From Hyphomicrobium sp. (lineage in GTDB: Bacteria > Pseudomonadota > Alphaproteobacteria > Rhizobiales > Hyphomicrobiaceae), in contig JAUVPN010000005.1 in assembly GCA_030598645.1 (NCBI GenBank), positions 1-21,721 on the forward strand: a stretch of 21,721 nucleotides of DNA. Reading direction: 5' to 3'. Of the stretch, positions 1 through 7,622 are shown piece after piece; position 1 is the stretch's first letter, and each line of letters starts with the position of its first letter. The notes under the pieces were generated by a model. That model saw only the letters and a program-made list of their open reading frames with translations. It had not been told where the DNA came from and did not search any database. The position numbers and the translations under genes are program-made.

Positions 1-18
1 CCGGGTCTAAAAATTCAA

Positions 19-50
19 CACCCCCGGCAACTGAGTTGCCAGGGGCGGTG
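19..50 (-). terminator. Putative terminator hairpin after the porin gene
   Basis: The bases contain an imperfect inverted repeat: CCCC then GGCAAC, a TGA loop at 32-34, then GTTGCC and GGGG, with one C/A mismatch in the stem. Read on the minus strand it lies just past the stop of the outer-membrane protein gene. A short T run follows about 7 bases beyond the stem (bases 9-15 read in reverse). The gap between stem and T run makes it a less than ideal intrinsic terminator. Confidence 0.5.
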
Positions 51-103
51 AATTAGCTTGCCAAATTCGGTTTTGGATTGGCTATCCCAATACCGAGTGC
101 GGT

Positions 104-859
104 CTAGTACATTGAGACGTTGAGCCCCGCGCGAACAATATGACCTTTGTTTTCGCTCTTGTAGGTCGCGCTATTAGCGCCACCGGCACTTACGAAGGTG
201 ACGGAGGAGTCATCGATATCATAATACAAATACTCGGTCTTGAAGGTCGTCTTGTTGCCTAACAACCATTCCATACCGCCACCCACGGTCCAGCCCGTTT
301 TCCAATCGCTACCGGAACCTGAGATGGTTGCGCCTCCACCGGTGATCGATCCGTTCCGCTCAACGTTTGCATAGGCCAAGCCACCCGTTGCGTAGATCAG
401 AAATTCACGCGAGGCCAACCAACCGGCGCGCGCTCGCACCGTGCCGAACCATTGCATATCTCTCGATAACGTCGCTGATACCGTGTTTGAAGCGTTCGAG
501 CGTGTCTGACTGGCATCGACATCGGTATAGGCGATATCGCTCTCGATACCTCCCACAAACGAAGAACCGAAATTTGCGTTATAGCCGAGCGTCAGACCTG
601 CCAGAAAGCCGTCACGATCATTGCTAAACTTTGCGGGAGCATTATTAAATGCGCCAGTTCTGCCCGAGACAGTCGCACTAGACTCCGACCGGATCCAGCC
701 GGCATTAGCGCCGATGTAGGTTCCGGTCCAACTGTAGACCGGAGGAGCAGGAGCATAGTCCGTTACGGGCTCATATTCGTAGCCATCGGCGATAGCTACT
801 CCGCTCATCCCACCCGCCATTATAACCGCCGCACCGAACAACTTCCAAGACTTTGACAT
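104..859 (-). CDS. Outer-membrane beta-barrel protein, Omp25/porin family
   Basis: This is a 251-residue secreted protein of the small outer-membrane beta-barrel type common in Hyphomicrobiales (Omp25/Omp31-like). A signal peptide is visible: a Lys near the N-terminus, a hydrophobic segment around residues 8-22 and a likely cleavage after Ala near residue 24. A short Pro/Tyr-rich linker follows (residues about 28-42) and leads into W-T-G-x-Y-x-G-x-N-A-G, the typical opening strand. The rest alternates polar and hydrophobic residues and is rich in Gly, Ser and Thr, with repeated G-x-x-x-G-Y and W-x-x-G-x-x-x-G-G-G-M-E-W segments. The C-terminus ends in a hydrophobic residue pattern closing with Tyr, as expected for insertion by the BAM machinery. 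It stands alone, with a hairpin downstream. The ribosome binding site is weak (GGGTG). The specific ligand or pore function cannot be told from sequence. Confidence 0.9.
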   Translation of the reverse strand: MSKSWKLFGAAVIMAGGMSGVAIADGYEYEPVTDYAPAPPVYSWTGTYIGANAGWIRSESSATVSGRTGAFNNAPAKFSNDRDGFLAGLTLGYNANFGSSFVGGIESDIAYTDVDASQTRSNASNTVSATLSRDMQWFGTVRARAGWLASREFLIYATGGLAYANVERNGSITGGGATISGSGSDWKTGWTVGGGMEWLLGNKTTFKTEYLYYDIDDSSVTFVSAGGANSATYKSENKGHIVRAGLNVSMY

Positions 860-1202
860 TCACCCACACGCGTACCGTAACGCGCCCTCTGCTAGTTTGG
901 TTCCGCTACGCTTTACTCCCTCATGCACCCGCCATCGTTAGCAACTGTTCCAAGCCAATGCCGTCTCATCCCGGCCACAGCGCGCGGCAATGCACCTTTA
1001 TCCCCAACGAGACGCCGCACACGGCCTAGACCCTTGAAAGGGAATCGGATTCGCCACTGTTTGCAGGCATTCAAACGTATCACGCATGTCTACTTTGGCT
1101 CAGAAGACGCCGTGTGGTAGACGCCACCCGGCCCTTGCGATGTTCCGGAAATAGCTTATGAAATCGCAGCAGCAACGAGGTGTGGCATCCAAACATCGGT
1201 CT

Positions 1203-1230
1203 GAAAGAAAAGGCAGACGCAACGCCTGCC
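1203..1230 (-). terminator. Intrinsic terminator of the FecR-repeat gene
   Basis: Read on the minus strand there is a GC-rich stem, GGCAG-x-CG, a three-base loop, CG-x-CTGCC, with one mismatch, followed at once by TTTTCTTT. It lies about 130 bases past the stop codon of the FecR-repeat gene. The stem-plus-T-tract form supports rho-independent termination on that strand. Confidence 0.65.
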
Positions 1231-1234
1231 CCTA

Positions 1235-1248
1235 ACATTCTAGAATGT
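1235..1248. repeat. Perfect 14-bp palindrome ACATTCTAGAATGT
   Basis: ACATTCTAGAATGT equals its own reverse complement over all 14 bases. It sits in the 3' region of the FecR-repeat gene, directly upstream (minus strand) of the terminator hairpin. It could be a binding site for a dimeric protein or simply part of the 3' untranslated structure; nothing in the window decides this. Confidence 0.7.
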
Positions 1249-1350
1249 CGGCCGGTTCGGAAAGCGTCGTGGTAGCGGGGGCCAATCCTCACCCCGTCGT
1301 CTGCGCTAAACGGCGCAGCCCGCCGGCCAGTTTCCCACCTCATTACCTGA

Positions 1351-1369
1351 ACGGCGTTATCAACGCCGT
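1351..1369 (-). other. Hairpin enclosing tandem stop codons of the FecR-repeat gene
   Basis: ACGGCGTT and AACGCCGT form a perfect 8-bp stem with a 3-base loop. On the minus strand the reading frame ends TGA followed directly by TAA, and both stops lie in this hairpin. No T tract follows, so it is not a standard intrinsic terminator by itself. Confidence 0.5.
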
Positions 1370-3009
1370 CTTTTACAGTTGGGTGGTCTACCGGCAAAAC
1401 CCTTCGGGCACTTCCGGGCCGACTTCTTCTTGCAGTTGGGTGGCCTGCCGACAAAACCCTTCGGACACTTCCGGGCCGACTTCTTCTTGCAGTTGGGTGG
1501 CCTGCCGACAAAACCCTTCGGGCACTTCCGGGCCGACTTCTTCTTGCAGTTGGGTGGCCTGCCGACAAAGCCCTTCGGGCACTTCCGGGCCGACTTCTTC
1601 TTGCAGTTGGGTGGCTTGCCGACAAAACCCCTCGGACAGTCGTCAGACGGCCTCTTGCAGTTTGGCGGCTTGCCGACATAACCCCTTGGGCACTTTTCCG
1701 GCCGGCTTCCGCAGCGTTTGCGTGTGTTATCCCAACGCTTTCCTGGCGGGCAGCACTTGCCACGCCGAGGAGTTGTCGTCCAGCCGAGGGGGCAAATAAC
1801 GGGACGGCCACAGCGCTTGCGTTTGCTATCCCAAGGTTTGCCCGGTGGGCAGCACTTGCCGCGGATCGGCGTTGGGGTCCAACCTCTCTTACACAGATCA
1901 ATCTTTTTGCAGTAGGGACGCTTGCCAACATAACCGGGTGGGCATGGCCTTGGCTTAGCGATGCAGAACGGCGGCTTGCCGAAATAGCCTTCTGGGCACC
2001 TACCGGGCAGGATTTCGCAACGAGGTGGTTGTCCAATGAACCCTGGTGGGCATACCTCCGGCAATGCCTTGCAAAATGGTGGCCGTCCGGCAAAGCCCGG
2101 CGGACATCTATCCGGCAGGGCTTCGCAATAGGGTGGGCGCCCAACATACCCTCGCGGGCAGCTCTTAGGTAGCTTTCTGCAGGCGGGCGGTTTGCCGACA
2201 TACCCTTTTGGGCACACTTTTGGCTGCGGCTTTCGGCAGTTGGGCGGAGTTCCGTCGTAGCCCTGCGGGCAAACCGGGGGTTCGTCTTCTTCGTCAGGGT
2301 CTAGTCTATCGGAATCCTCGTCACCGGTGATATCGCCCGGCGTAAAGATGGGATCGGGATCGATCAGTGGCGGCGTGCCCACGAAGGGAAAAGCAGTATC
2401 GAACAAATGTCCTTGTTTGTCGGCAAGATTTGCCCAATTGACAATATTGCCCAAGACACCGTCGGGAGTAATACGAATTAGCTTGCCGGGTTCGTCATGC
2501 AGGCGGCAATCGTCCCTCACATTGCAAACTTCGATCGCTCCTTCGAGGAGCAGTAACCAGGACATACCGCTTGCCTGAACATAAACATCGAAGATAGTTC
2601 CGCGAACTGTAATCGAAGCTGTCGGAGTGTTGATGACGTAGGCCGGTTTCACGGCAATGCCGGTGATGAACCGAAAGGCTCCTTTGACCAGATTGAGAAC
2701 AATGGCTCCGCCGGAGATTTCGGGGTCGTAAACGAACTGGTCCAGTAACAACTGAGAGCCAGGCCCAAGCGCCAACTTGGTATCGTCACGAAGCTGAAGC
2801 TCACCCGTACCGTCTGTGCTGACTTGTATTAATTCGTCTTGGCGGACGTCGTCGCCTGTCGCAAGACGGCGCTCGTCAGTTTCGTACTCGGCCGGTACAA
2901 GATTCAGTATCCTAACAGCCGAACCGATTTCGTCGCCTGGCGCCGCAATAGTCTGCGTGCAGCTCCAAAGGAACGCTGTGGTGAACAGTGCTAGTGTTTT
3001 GAGGCGCAC
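1360..3009 (-). CDS. FecR-domain secreted protein with Cys-Pro-Gly-Tyr repeat array
   Basis: This is a 549-residue exported protein. A signal sequence covers residues 1-23; Cys17 is also a weak lipobox candidate. A FecR domain spans about residues 50-165 with the characteristic segment A-F-R-F-x-T-G ... Y-V-I-N-T-P-T-A-S-I-x-V-R-G-T-x-F (about 111-140). An acidic linker rich in Asp/Glu/Pro follows (about 214-245). From residue 247 to the end there are 13 short units of the form C-P-x-G-Y/F-x-G-x-P-P-x-C. Two longer units are inserted after the seventh, of the form C-x-x-G-W-T-x-T-P-x-R-G-K-C-C-P-P-G-K-x-W-D. The array and its spacers are strongly basic toward the C-terminus (K-K-K-S-A-R-K). 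FecR domains are known as sugar- or signal-sensing extracytoplasmic modules, but no sigma factor or TonB receptor is adjacent. The start is GTG with a weak ribosome site. The function is unknown; a cell-surface binding or matrix role is inference. Confidence 0.85.
   Translation of the reverse strand: MRLKTLALFTTAFLWSCTQTIAAPGDEIGSAVRILNLVPAEYETDERRLATGDDVRQDELIQVSTDGTGELQLRDDTKLALGPGSQLLLDQFVYDPEISGGAIVLNLVKGAFRFITGIAVKPAYVINTPTASITVRGTIFDVYVQASGMSWLLLLEGAIEVCNVRDDCRLHDEPGKLIRITPDGVLGNIVNWANLADKQGHLFDTAFPFVGTPPLIDPDPIFTPGDITGDEDSDRLDPDEEDEPPVCPQGYDGTPPNCRKPQPKVCPKGYVGKPPACRKLPKSCPRGYVGRPPYCEALPDRCPPGFAGRPPFCKALPEVCPPGFIGQPPRCEILPGRCPEGYFGKPPFCIAKPRPCPPGYVGKRPYCKKIDLCKRGWTPTPIRGKCCPPGKPWDSKRKRCGRPVICPLGWTTTPRRGKCCPPGKRWDNTRKRCGSRPEKCPRGYVGKPPNCKRPSDDCPRGFVGKPPNCKKKSARKCPKGFVGRPPNCKKKSARKCPKGFVGRPPNCKKKSARKCPKGFVGRPPNCKKKSARKCPKGFAGRPPNCKRRR
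1376..1633. repeat. 57-bp in-frame tandem repeat, four full copies plus a partial fifth
   Basis: Copies begin at 1376, 1433, 1490 and 1547, each 57 bases, with a fifth starting at 1604 that diverges after about 30 bases. Copies 2, 3 and 4 differ from one another by one or two bases; copy 1 differs from copy 3 by three. Each encodes 19 residues of the FecR-repeat protein (K-K-K-S-A-R-K then a C-P-K-G-F-x-G-R-P-P-N-C unit). Near identity at the DNA level, including third positions, points to recent duplication or gene conversion. Because 57 is divisible by three, the array opens several false reading frames on both strands. Confidence 0.95.
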
Positions 3010-3305
3010 AATACGTAAACCGTCTTCTAGGGACCGAGCTTATCATAAAAGGGTTCTGTACGTTGAATTGTTCCCTAGGTAACAGCCCATGGCCCGCGCC
3101 CGAACAGCAACCTTATCCAATGCTTTAGGATTTATGGACAAGTGATCGATACAGAGAAGGACACAGCCCACCTGGTGCAAGTTGTGGTAAGGATGTGCCA
3201 GGACACCGAGCCAGCGGCAAAGGTTAGGCATACTCCCTACATAACAACCGAACTCCTCACCTCTTTAAGGGCGAGCGGATTGAGAGCCCGTCAAGGCACT
3301 GGAGA

Positions 3306-3773
3306 TCACGCATCATCGTCTGCTGCAGCTGGCCGGCTACTTTGGAAAAGTGGGGAACACATCATCTCACTTGCGAAGCGATTATCAAAACTGACGATGC
3401 CCCCGCCGCGCGGCACCAAGCTCACGGGCAGTCCCCTCGTGTATTGATCCACCAATAAACCGTCGGCATCTTTTGAAATTTGCAGATGCACGGGCTCTAG
3501 CGCCTTGCCCTTGCCGACGCTCGTCAGATCTAAAGCATAAAACCCTTGTTGCTTCTGCTTAAGACCCGCAGATAAACCTTCATAGCCAGCACAACACAAG
3601 TCACGCGGTACGAATATTTCTACCGTCACACCATCGGTCGGGGCAGAACCTTTCTCTGTGCAAGAGGTAATCTGGAAGAAAGCTGTAGAATCGCCGACGG
3701 CCGATAGAGGTTGAAAGGTCGTGCCGCAGAGTACAACGGTGAGTATGGCAGCCCATGTTCGTCTTGCTATCAT
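3306..3773 (-). CDS. Secreted Cys-containing protein of unknown function
   Basis: I do not recognise the family. With the start chosen here the protein has 155 residues and opens with a clear signal peptide: Arg4-Arg5, a hydrophobic stretch through about residue 18, and a likely cleavage near S-A-V-G. The mature part is about 130 residues with cysteines in S-C-T-E, D-L-C-C-A-G and M-M-C-S contexts, which would suit disulfides in the periplasm or outside. It ends in an Ala/Asp-rich tail. The frame stays open upstream to 4034, but the ATG at 3771-3773 is preceded by GGAGG at a 7-base spacing and starts the signal peptide, so the longer form is rejected. It lies on the same strand as the FecR-repeat gene, about 300 bases upstream of it. 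A shared extracytoplasmic role is possible but unproven. Confidence 0.7.
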   Translation of the reverse strand: MIARRTWAAILTVVLCGTTFQPLSAVGDSTAFFQITSCTEKGSAPTDGVTVEIFVPRDLCCAGYEGLSAGLKQKQQGFYALDLTSVGKGKALEPVHLQISKDADGLLVDQYTRGLPVSLVPRGGGIVSFDNRFASEMMCSPLFQSSRPAAADDDA

Positions 3774-4150
3774 TGAATTGCCTCCTACTAGGTAGAGACG
3801 GGCGGACAACGGAAACAATTCCGTCACCCTTTCGCGCGTGATGAGGTAACTCTCTTTAGGCAGGTCCTCGTATATGGTGTGGACCATGCCGACATCGGCA
3901 AAGGTTATTCTCCGATGTCTTTCTTGCAAACACAAATCCGCGCGGCCTTGAACGCAGGTTGCGCTCGCTAGCAGGAAGCGCCCAATTACTTCTCTACTTC
4001 TAATAACGCTTCTAGCGCTACCAGATCCGCCCATTGTCGAAACAAGTGTTTCCTCCGGGACAGCCTAGATGAAAGGATTGTCCTAAATCCCCCATTTGAG
4101 TGCCGGCTGGCAATGACCGAGTTGTCGTTAGCGCGGCGGAGGAACACGGA
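3774..4150. other. Divergent intergenic region upstream of two genes
   Basis: These 377 bases separate the starts of the minus-strand secreted protein and the plus-strand carbonic anhydrase, so both promoters should lie here. The open frame on the minus strand is an upstream extension of the secreted protein frame and lacks coding character. I see no clear consensus promoter pair or strong palindrome. GGAGG sequences at each edge (3781-3785 on the minus strand, 4138-4142 on the plus strand) set the two starts. Confidence 0.55.
4138..4142 (+). promoter_or_regulatory. Ribosome binding site deciding the carbonic anhydrase start
   Basis: GGAGG ends 8 bases before the ATG at 4151, supporting that start over the GTG at 4100, which has no comparable site and would add 17 residues not expected in the family. 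Confidence 0.7.
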
Positions 4151-4858
4151 ATGTATGACGTACGCGAACTAATCGACGGCTATCACCGCTTCCGGTCGAG
4201 TTTACAACCACAGGCGATAGAGTTTTACCGATCGCTTGCCAAACTGGGCCAGAAGCCGAAGACAATGGTGATCACCTGTTGTGACAGTCGTATTGACCCG
4301 GCTGCAATTTTTGACGCCGATCCCGGGGAGCTGTTTATCGTACGGAATGTGGCTAATCTAGTGCCACCCTTTGATGCGCATGGAGACCAACACTGTACAG
4401 GCGCTGCGCTGGAGTTCGCAGTTACTGGACTTGAAGTCCAGACAATTGTCGTTATGGGCCACGCTCAATGCGGCGGCGTGCGTACTGCCCTAGAGGGGCA
4501 TAACGAAAAATCCTCAACTCGCGGACTTGTCGATCGCTGGATGTCACCGCTCAAAGCAGTAACAGCTGAGGTGCTGCGCTACATCGCACGGAAGCCGATC
4601 GAGTCGCAGCAGCAAGCTCTGGAACACGCATCCGTCCGCTATTCTCTACAGAACCTCGAGACTTTCCCCTTCATAAAGGAGAGGGTGTCCAGCGGTCGAT
4701 TGCGCCTGCGCGGGGCCTATTTCGATATCGCCGATGGAAGTTTGATGGCACTCGATAATGAAAGTCATAACTTTGGGCACATCGAACGCTCGAGTGATCA
4801 GGCAGACTCTGCGCCGCCACGTGGAATTACGGAAAACGCCAACCGACGCGCAGCATGA
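4151..4858 (+). CDS. Beta-class carbonic anhydrase
   Basis: The 235-residue protein catalyses reversible hydration of CO2 to bicarbonate in the cytoplasm. Zinc ligands are visible: Cys43 in C-C-D-S-R, then His104 and Cys107 in G-H-A-Q-C-G-G-V. The Asp45-Arg47 pair of the C-x-D-x-R motif is intact, as is the R-N-V-A-N segment (65-69). Length fits the family (about 200-240). It diverges from the secreted-protein gene and converges on thrS; the two stops are about 25 bases apart. The C-terminal 25 residues are polar and not conserved-looking. It is the first of two carbonic-anhydrase-type proteins in this window (the other is gamma-class). Assignment to the family is secure; the physiological reason for its presence (carboxylation supply, pH, growth in air) cannot be read from context. 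Confidence 0.95.
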   Translation: MYDVRELIDGYHRFRSSLQPQAIEFYRSLAKLGQKPKTMVITCCDSRIDPAAIFDADPGELFIVRNVANLVPPFDAHGDQHCTGAALEFAVTGLEVQTIVVMGHAQCGGVRTALEGHNEKSSTRGLVDRWMSPLKAVTAEVLRYIARKPIESQQQALEHASVRYSLQNLETFPFIKERVSSGRLRLRGAYFDIADGSLMALDNESHNFGHIERSSDQADSAPPRGITENANRRAA

Positions 4859-4883
4859 CCGAAGTTACGCTCGTTCGCGCCAA

Positions 4884-6860
4884 CTAAGCCGCTTGTTCCA
4901 CCTGCGTGGCATTGGCCCGCTTCTCATCCGGTGGCACGGCCTCATCACTCAAGGCGGCAATGGCGTCATCTAGCCCCACAACCTGCTGCGCTTGGCTCCC
5001 CAAGCGGCGCACAGAGACCATGCCCTCTTGCGCCTCGCGCTTACCCACTACCAGCATCACCGGTACTTTGGCCAATGAATGCTCCCGAACCTTGTAGTTA
5101 ATCTTCTCATTTCTCAGATCCACCTCAGCACGCAGGCCGGCCATTTTTAGTTTCTCCAGAACCTCAAGTGCATACGCGTTGGCATCGGAGACGATCGTCG
5201 CCACCATTACCTGAACAGGTGCCAGCCAAAGCGGTAAATGACCCGCATAGTTTTCAATCAGAATACCGGTGAAGCGTTCCAGCGACCCAAATATTGCGCG
5301 ATGGATCATTACCGGGACTTTTTTCTCCGAATGTTCATCGATGTAGAAGGCGCCGAGCCGGCCTGGCATATTGAAGTCCACTTGCGTGGTGCCACATTGC
5401 CAGTCGCGTCCAATGGCGTCACGCAGGATATACTCAAATTTAGGCCCGTAGAATGCGCCCTCACCCGGATTAATGGATGTCTTGTTGCGCCCGTCACCGC
5501 GCCGGGCAATTTCCTCCAGAACCCTCCCCATAACTTTCTCAGCTTGGTCCCATTGGGCATCAGTACCCACGCGTTTTTCCGGACGAGTCGATAGGGCGAC
5601 TACGACGTCCGTGAAGCCAAAATCTTCGTAGATCGATAACAGTTGATCGTTGATGGCGAGGCACTCCTCCATCAACTGATCTTCCGTGATGAAAATATGC
5701 GCATCATCCTGAGTAAAATGACGTACGCGCATCAAACCATGCAGTGCCCCGCTCGGCTCATAGCGGTGAACCTTGCCGAACTCGGCAAGCTTCAACGGCA
5801 AATCACGATAACTCTTGAGGCCATGTTTATAGATCTGGATATGGCCGGGACAGTTCATGGGCTTGCAGCAGAAAACACGCTCATCCTCCGTCTCTGTGAC
5901 AAACATGTTTTCGCGAAATTTCTCCCAATGTCCGGACAATTCCCAAAGTTCGCGATCCAGCATGTCAGGCGAATTGACCTCCCGATAGCCTGCCGCGTTC
6001 TGCCGCCGGCGCATATACTCGATCAGACTCTGGAACAGGGCCCAACCCTTCGGGTGCCAGAAGACAGACCCCGGTGCCTCCTCTTGGAAGTGGAACAGAT
6101 CCATTTCTCGGCCCAACCGCCGATGGTCACGCTTTTCGGCCTCCTCTAACATCTTCAGGTAGGCCTGCAGATCCTCTCCGCTCGCCCAAGCCGTACCGTA
6201 GATGCGTTGAAGCATCGGCTTGTCAGAATCGCCGCGCCAATAGGCGCCTGCGATTTTCTGCAGCTTGAATGCCTTTCCGATTTGGCCTGTCGACGTCATG
6301 TGCGGACCGCGGCACAGATCAAGCCACTCGCCTTGCCTATAAATCTTGACGTCTTCGCTCTCCGGTATCGCGTCGATGAGCTCGACCTTGAACATCTCTC
6401 CATTCTTCGTGAAGAATTCCTTCGCCTCTTTTCGGCTCCAGACCTCTTTGGTGAAGGGGGTGTTTTTTTGGATGATCTCCATCATCCGTTTTTCGATCTT
6501 TTTAAGATCGTCGGGATGGAAGGGATCCTGTTTGGCAAAGTCGTAATAGAAGCCGTTCTCGATAACGGGTCCAATCGTGACCTGCACTTTGGGCCATAAG
6601 GATTGCACAGCTTCGGCCATCACGTGCGCGCAATCATGCCGGATAAGCTCTAAGGACTCAGCATCTGTGCGGGTGACAATTTTAACCGCGGCGTCGGCGT
6701 CGATAGAATCGGCAAGGTCCGTAAGTTTGCCATTTAGCGAAATCGCGACGGCTTTCTTCGCGAGACTTTTGGAGATGCTCTCTGCAAGCGTCTTACCCGA
6801 GATGCCCTTCTTCACCACTCGTTTTGCGCCATCGGGAAACGTCAAAGTGATGTCGGCCAT
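4884..6860 (-). CDS. thrS: Threonyl-tRNA synthetase
   Basis: The 658-residue enzyme charges tRNA-Thr with threonine. Domain order is canonical: TGS domain (about 1-63); editing domain (about 65-240) with H75-x-x-x-H79 and the C183-x-x-x-H187 site that clears mischarged Ser-tRNA; class II catalytic core (about 245-540); and anticodon-binding domain (about 545-640). Catalytic zinc ligands are Cys337 in N-C-P-G-H, His388 in Q-D-D-A-H-I-F and His520 in M-I-H-R-A. The class II motif 2 region R-V-R-H-F-T-Q-D-D is intact. A polar tail of about 20 residues extends beyond the usual end. The start ATG at 6858-6860 has an AGGAG site upstream. The gene follows yidD on the same strand with a 75-base gap, so cotranscription is plausible. 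No T-box-like leader is seen, as expected outside Gram-positives. Confidence 0.98.
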   Translation of the reverse strand: MADITLTFPDGAKRVVKKGISGKTLAESISKSLAKKAVAISLNGKLTDLADSIDADAAVKIVTRTDAESLELIRHDCAHVMAEAVQSLWPKVQVTIGPVIENGFYYDFAKQDPFHPDDLKKIEKRMMEIIQKNTPFTKEVWSRKEAKEFFTKNGEMFKVELIDAIPESEDVKIYRQGEWLDLCRGPHMTSTGQIGKAFKLQKIAGAYWRGDSDKPMLQRIYGTAWASGEDLQAYLKMLEEAEKRDHRRLGREMDLFHFQEEAPGSVFWHPKGWALFQSLIEYMRRRQNAAGYREVNSPDMLDRELWELSGHWEKFRENMFVTETEDERVFCCKPMNCPGHIQIYKHGLKSYRDLPLKLAEFGKVHRYEPSGALHGLMRVRHFTQDDAHIFITEDQLMEECLAINDQLLSIYEDFGFTDVVVALSTRPEKRVGTDAQWDQAEKVMGRVLEEIARRGDGRNKTSINPGEGAFYGPKFEYILRDAIGRDWQCGTTQVDFNMPGRLGAFYIDEHSEKKVPVMIHRAIFGSLERFTGILIENYAGHLPLWLAPVQVMVATIVSDANAYALEVLEKLKMAGLRAEVDLRNEKINYKVREHSLAKVPVMLVVGKREAQEGMVSVRRLGSQAQQVVGLDDAIAALSDEAVPPDEKRANATQVEQAA

Positions 6861-6935
6861 TGAACTTATCTCCTCTCAATCGCTGCAAACCAAGCAGGTA
6901 AGATGACTGTTATATAAGCTACGCGAATATGGATG

Positions 6936-7229
6936 TCATCCGATCGGATGACGAAGGTCTTTCCAGCGCCCATATCGCCAGGGGGCGAATGGGTGACGCT
7001 CAGAGCGAAGGTCAGGTGCTGGATCGAACCCCTTCGTTCCCCAGGGGTGACACCTGGACAGCCGAGAAACCGTCAGCCAAAAGCCTTTCCACGCACCATT
7101 CTTGTCTATCGCTTCCAGCGCATACTCAGAGCACGTCGGCACATGTCGGCAACTCCAGCCGACATAGGGTTTTAGCGTCCAGCGATACGCATGGATCGGC
7201 GCTTTCAATAGCGACCTGCCGATGGTCAT
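6936..7229 (-). CDS. yidD: Membrane protein insertion efficiency factor YidD
   Basis: This 97-residue peripheral inner-membrane protein is thought to help YidC-dependent insertion of membrane proteins. The family signature is present near the N-terminus: Y-R-W-x-x-x-P-x-x-G-W-x-C-R-H-x-P-T-C-S-E-Y-A (about residues 15-37), followed by G-x-x-x-G-x-W-L-x-x-x-R-L-S-R-C-H-P-W-G. The amphipathic N-terminal helix is followed by conserved Cys residues. In many bacteria yidD lies between rnpA and yidC; here it sits between a NifU-like gene and thrS, an arrangement I associate with Rhizobiales. About 390 gene-free bases separate it from the upstream NifU-like gene, so it may have its own promoter. The C-terminal 20 residues are Pro/Arg/Trp-rich and poorly conserved in the family. 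Confidence 0.95.
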   Translation of the reverse strand: MTIGRSLLKAPIHAYRWTLKPYVGWSCRHVPTCSEYALEAIDKNGAWKGFWLTVSRLSRCHPWGTKGFDPAPDLRSERHPFAPWRYGRWKDLRHPIG

Positions 7230-7622
7230 AGGTAAGCCTCACAATTTATGCTTTTAGTTGTCAGCGCAGCGCCTGTAAGTTTCGTGCGCACGTCTATGTC
7301 GGCGCCACGACATCCCACTCGTCCGTTCGTGTGCCTTTCTCCCGATATGGGCGGGCATACTGCACTAACTGACGACCTGGTCTTCATTCACCTCACCGGA
7401 AAGAGATTCCGTCGTCATCCTCACGCTCATTCTCTCCATTTTAGTTGCAGTAACAATCGCAAGTGTGCGCCAACGGCTATAGACGAACTTATCCTTACGC
7501 GAATGCCAATCGCGGCGGCCGCTTTGCGCTAAATTTGACAACCAAGGTCTGACGCAAGCTGAGTTGGATTAATCGTGCCGCGCAGCCCCTCCATCATTGT
7601 CTTATTATATATCACCGCAATC
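7230..7622. other. Gene-free stretch between NifU-like gene and yidD
   Basis: These 393 bases lie between two minus-strand genes. The 94-codon plus-strand frame inside has no recognisable protein features and an unnatural His/Arg/Cys/Pro-rich composition. A perfect TTGACA occurs at 7535-7540 on the plus strand but no matching -10 box follows at normal spacing. An AT-rich TATTATATAT run lies near 7602. The stretch probably carries the 3' end of the NifU-like transcript and a promoter for yidD-thrS, which I cannot place. Confidence 0.5.

Larger units (their letters stand above)
860..1359. other. Gene-free stretch between porin and FecR-repeat genes
   Basis: No convincing gene is seen in these 500 bases. 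The open frames crossing it are low-complexity or are extensions of frames opened by the neighbouring 57-bp repeats. It must hold the minus-strand promoter of the porin gene on its left side. On its right side it carries the 3' region of the FecR-repeat gene: a hairpin at the stop codon, a 14-bp perfect palindrome and a hairpin followed by T residues on the minus strand. Confidence 0.6.

Noticed and set aside
1376..1633. CRISPR-like regular repeat pattern
   Set aside because: The repeats are directly adjacent with no unique spacers and encode protein in frame.
1080..2201. 373-codon minus-strand frame and several plus-strand frames overlapping the FecR-repeat gene
   Set aside because: They arise because the 57-bp repeats keep all frames open; they show low-complexity Arg/Ser/His or Cys/Ser repeats, whereas the chosen frame has a signal peptide and a FecR domain.
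3774..4034. Upstream extension of the secreted-protein frame (88 codons)
   Set aside because: An internal ATG has GGAGG at proper spacing and begins the signal peptide; the extension has no protein-like features.
4100..4150. GTG start of the carbonic anhydrase 17 codons upstream
   Set aside because: No ribosome site, and the family does not have these residues; ATG at 4151 has GGAGG at 8 bases.
7248..7532. 94-codon plus-strand frame between yidD and the NifU-like gene
   Set aside because: Composition is noncoding-like, there is no ribosome site of note and no recognisable motif.
7535..7563. Plus-strand promoter beginning at a perfect TTGACA
   Set aside because: No -10 box at usual spacing and no plus-strand gene follows before the oppositely oriented NifU-like gene.
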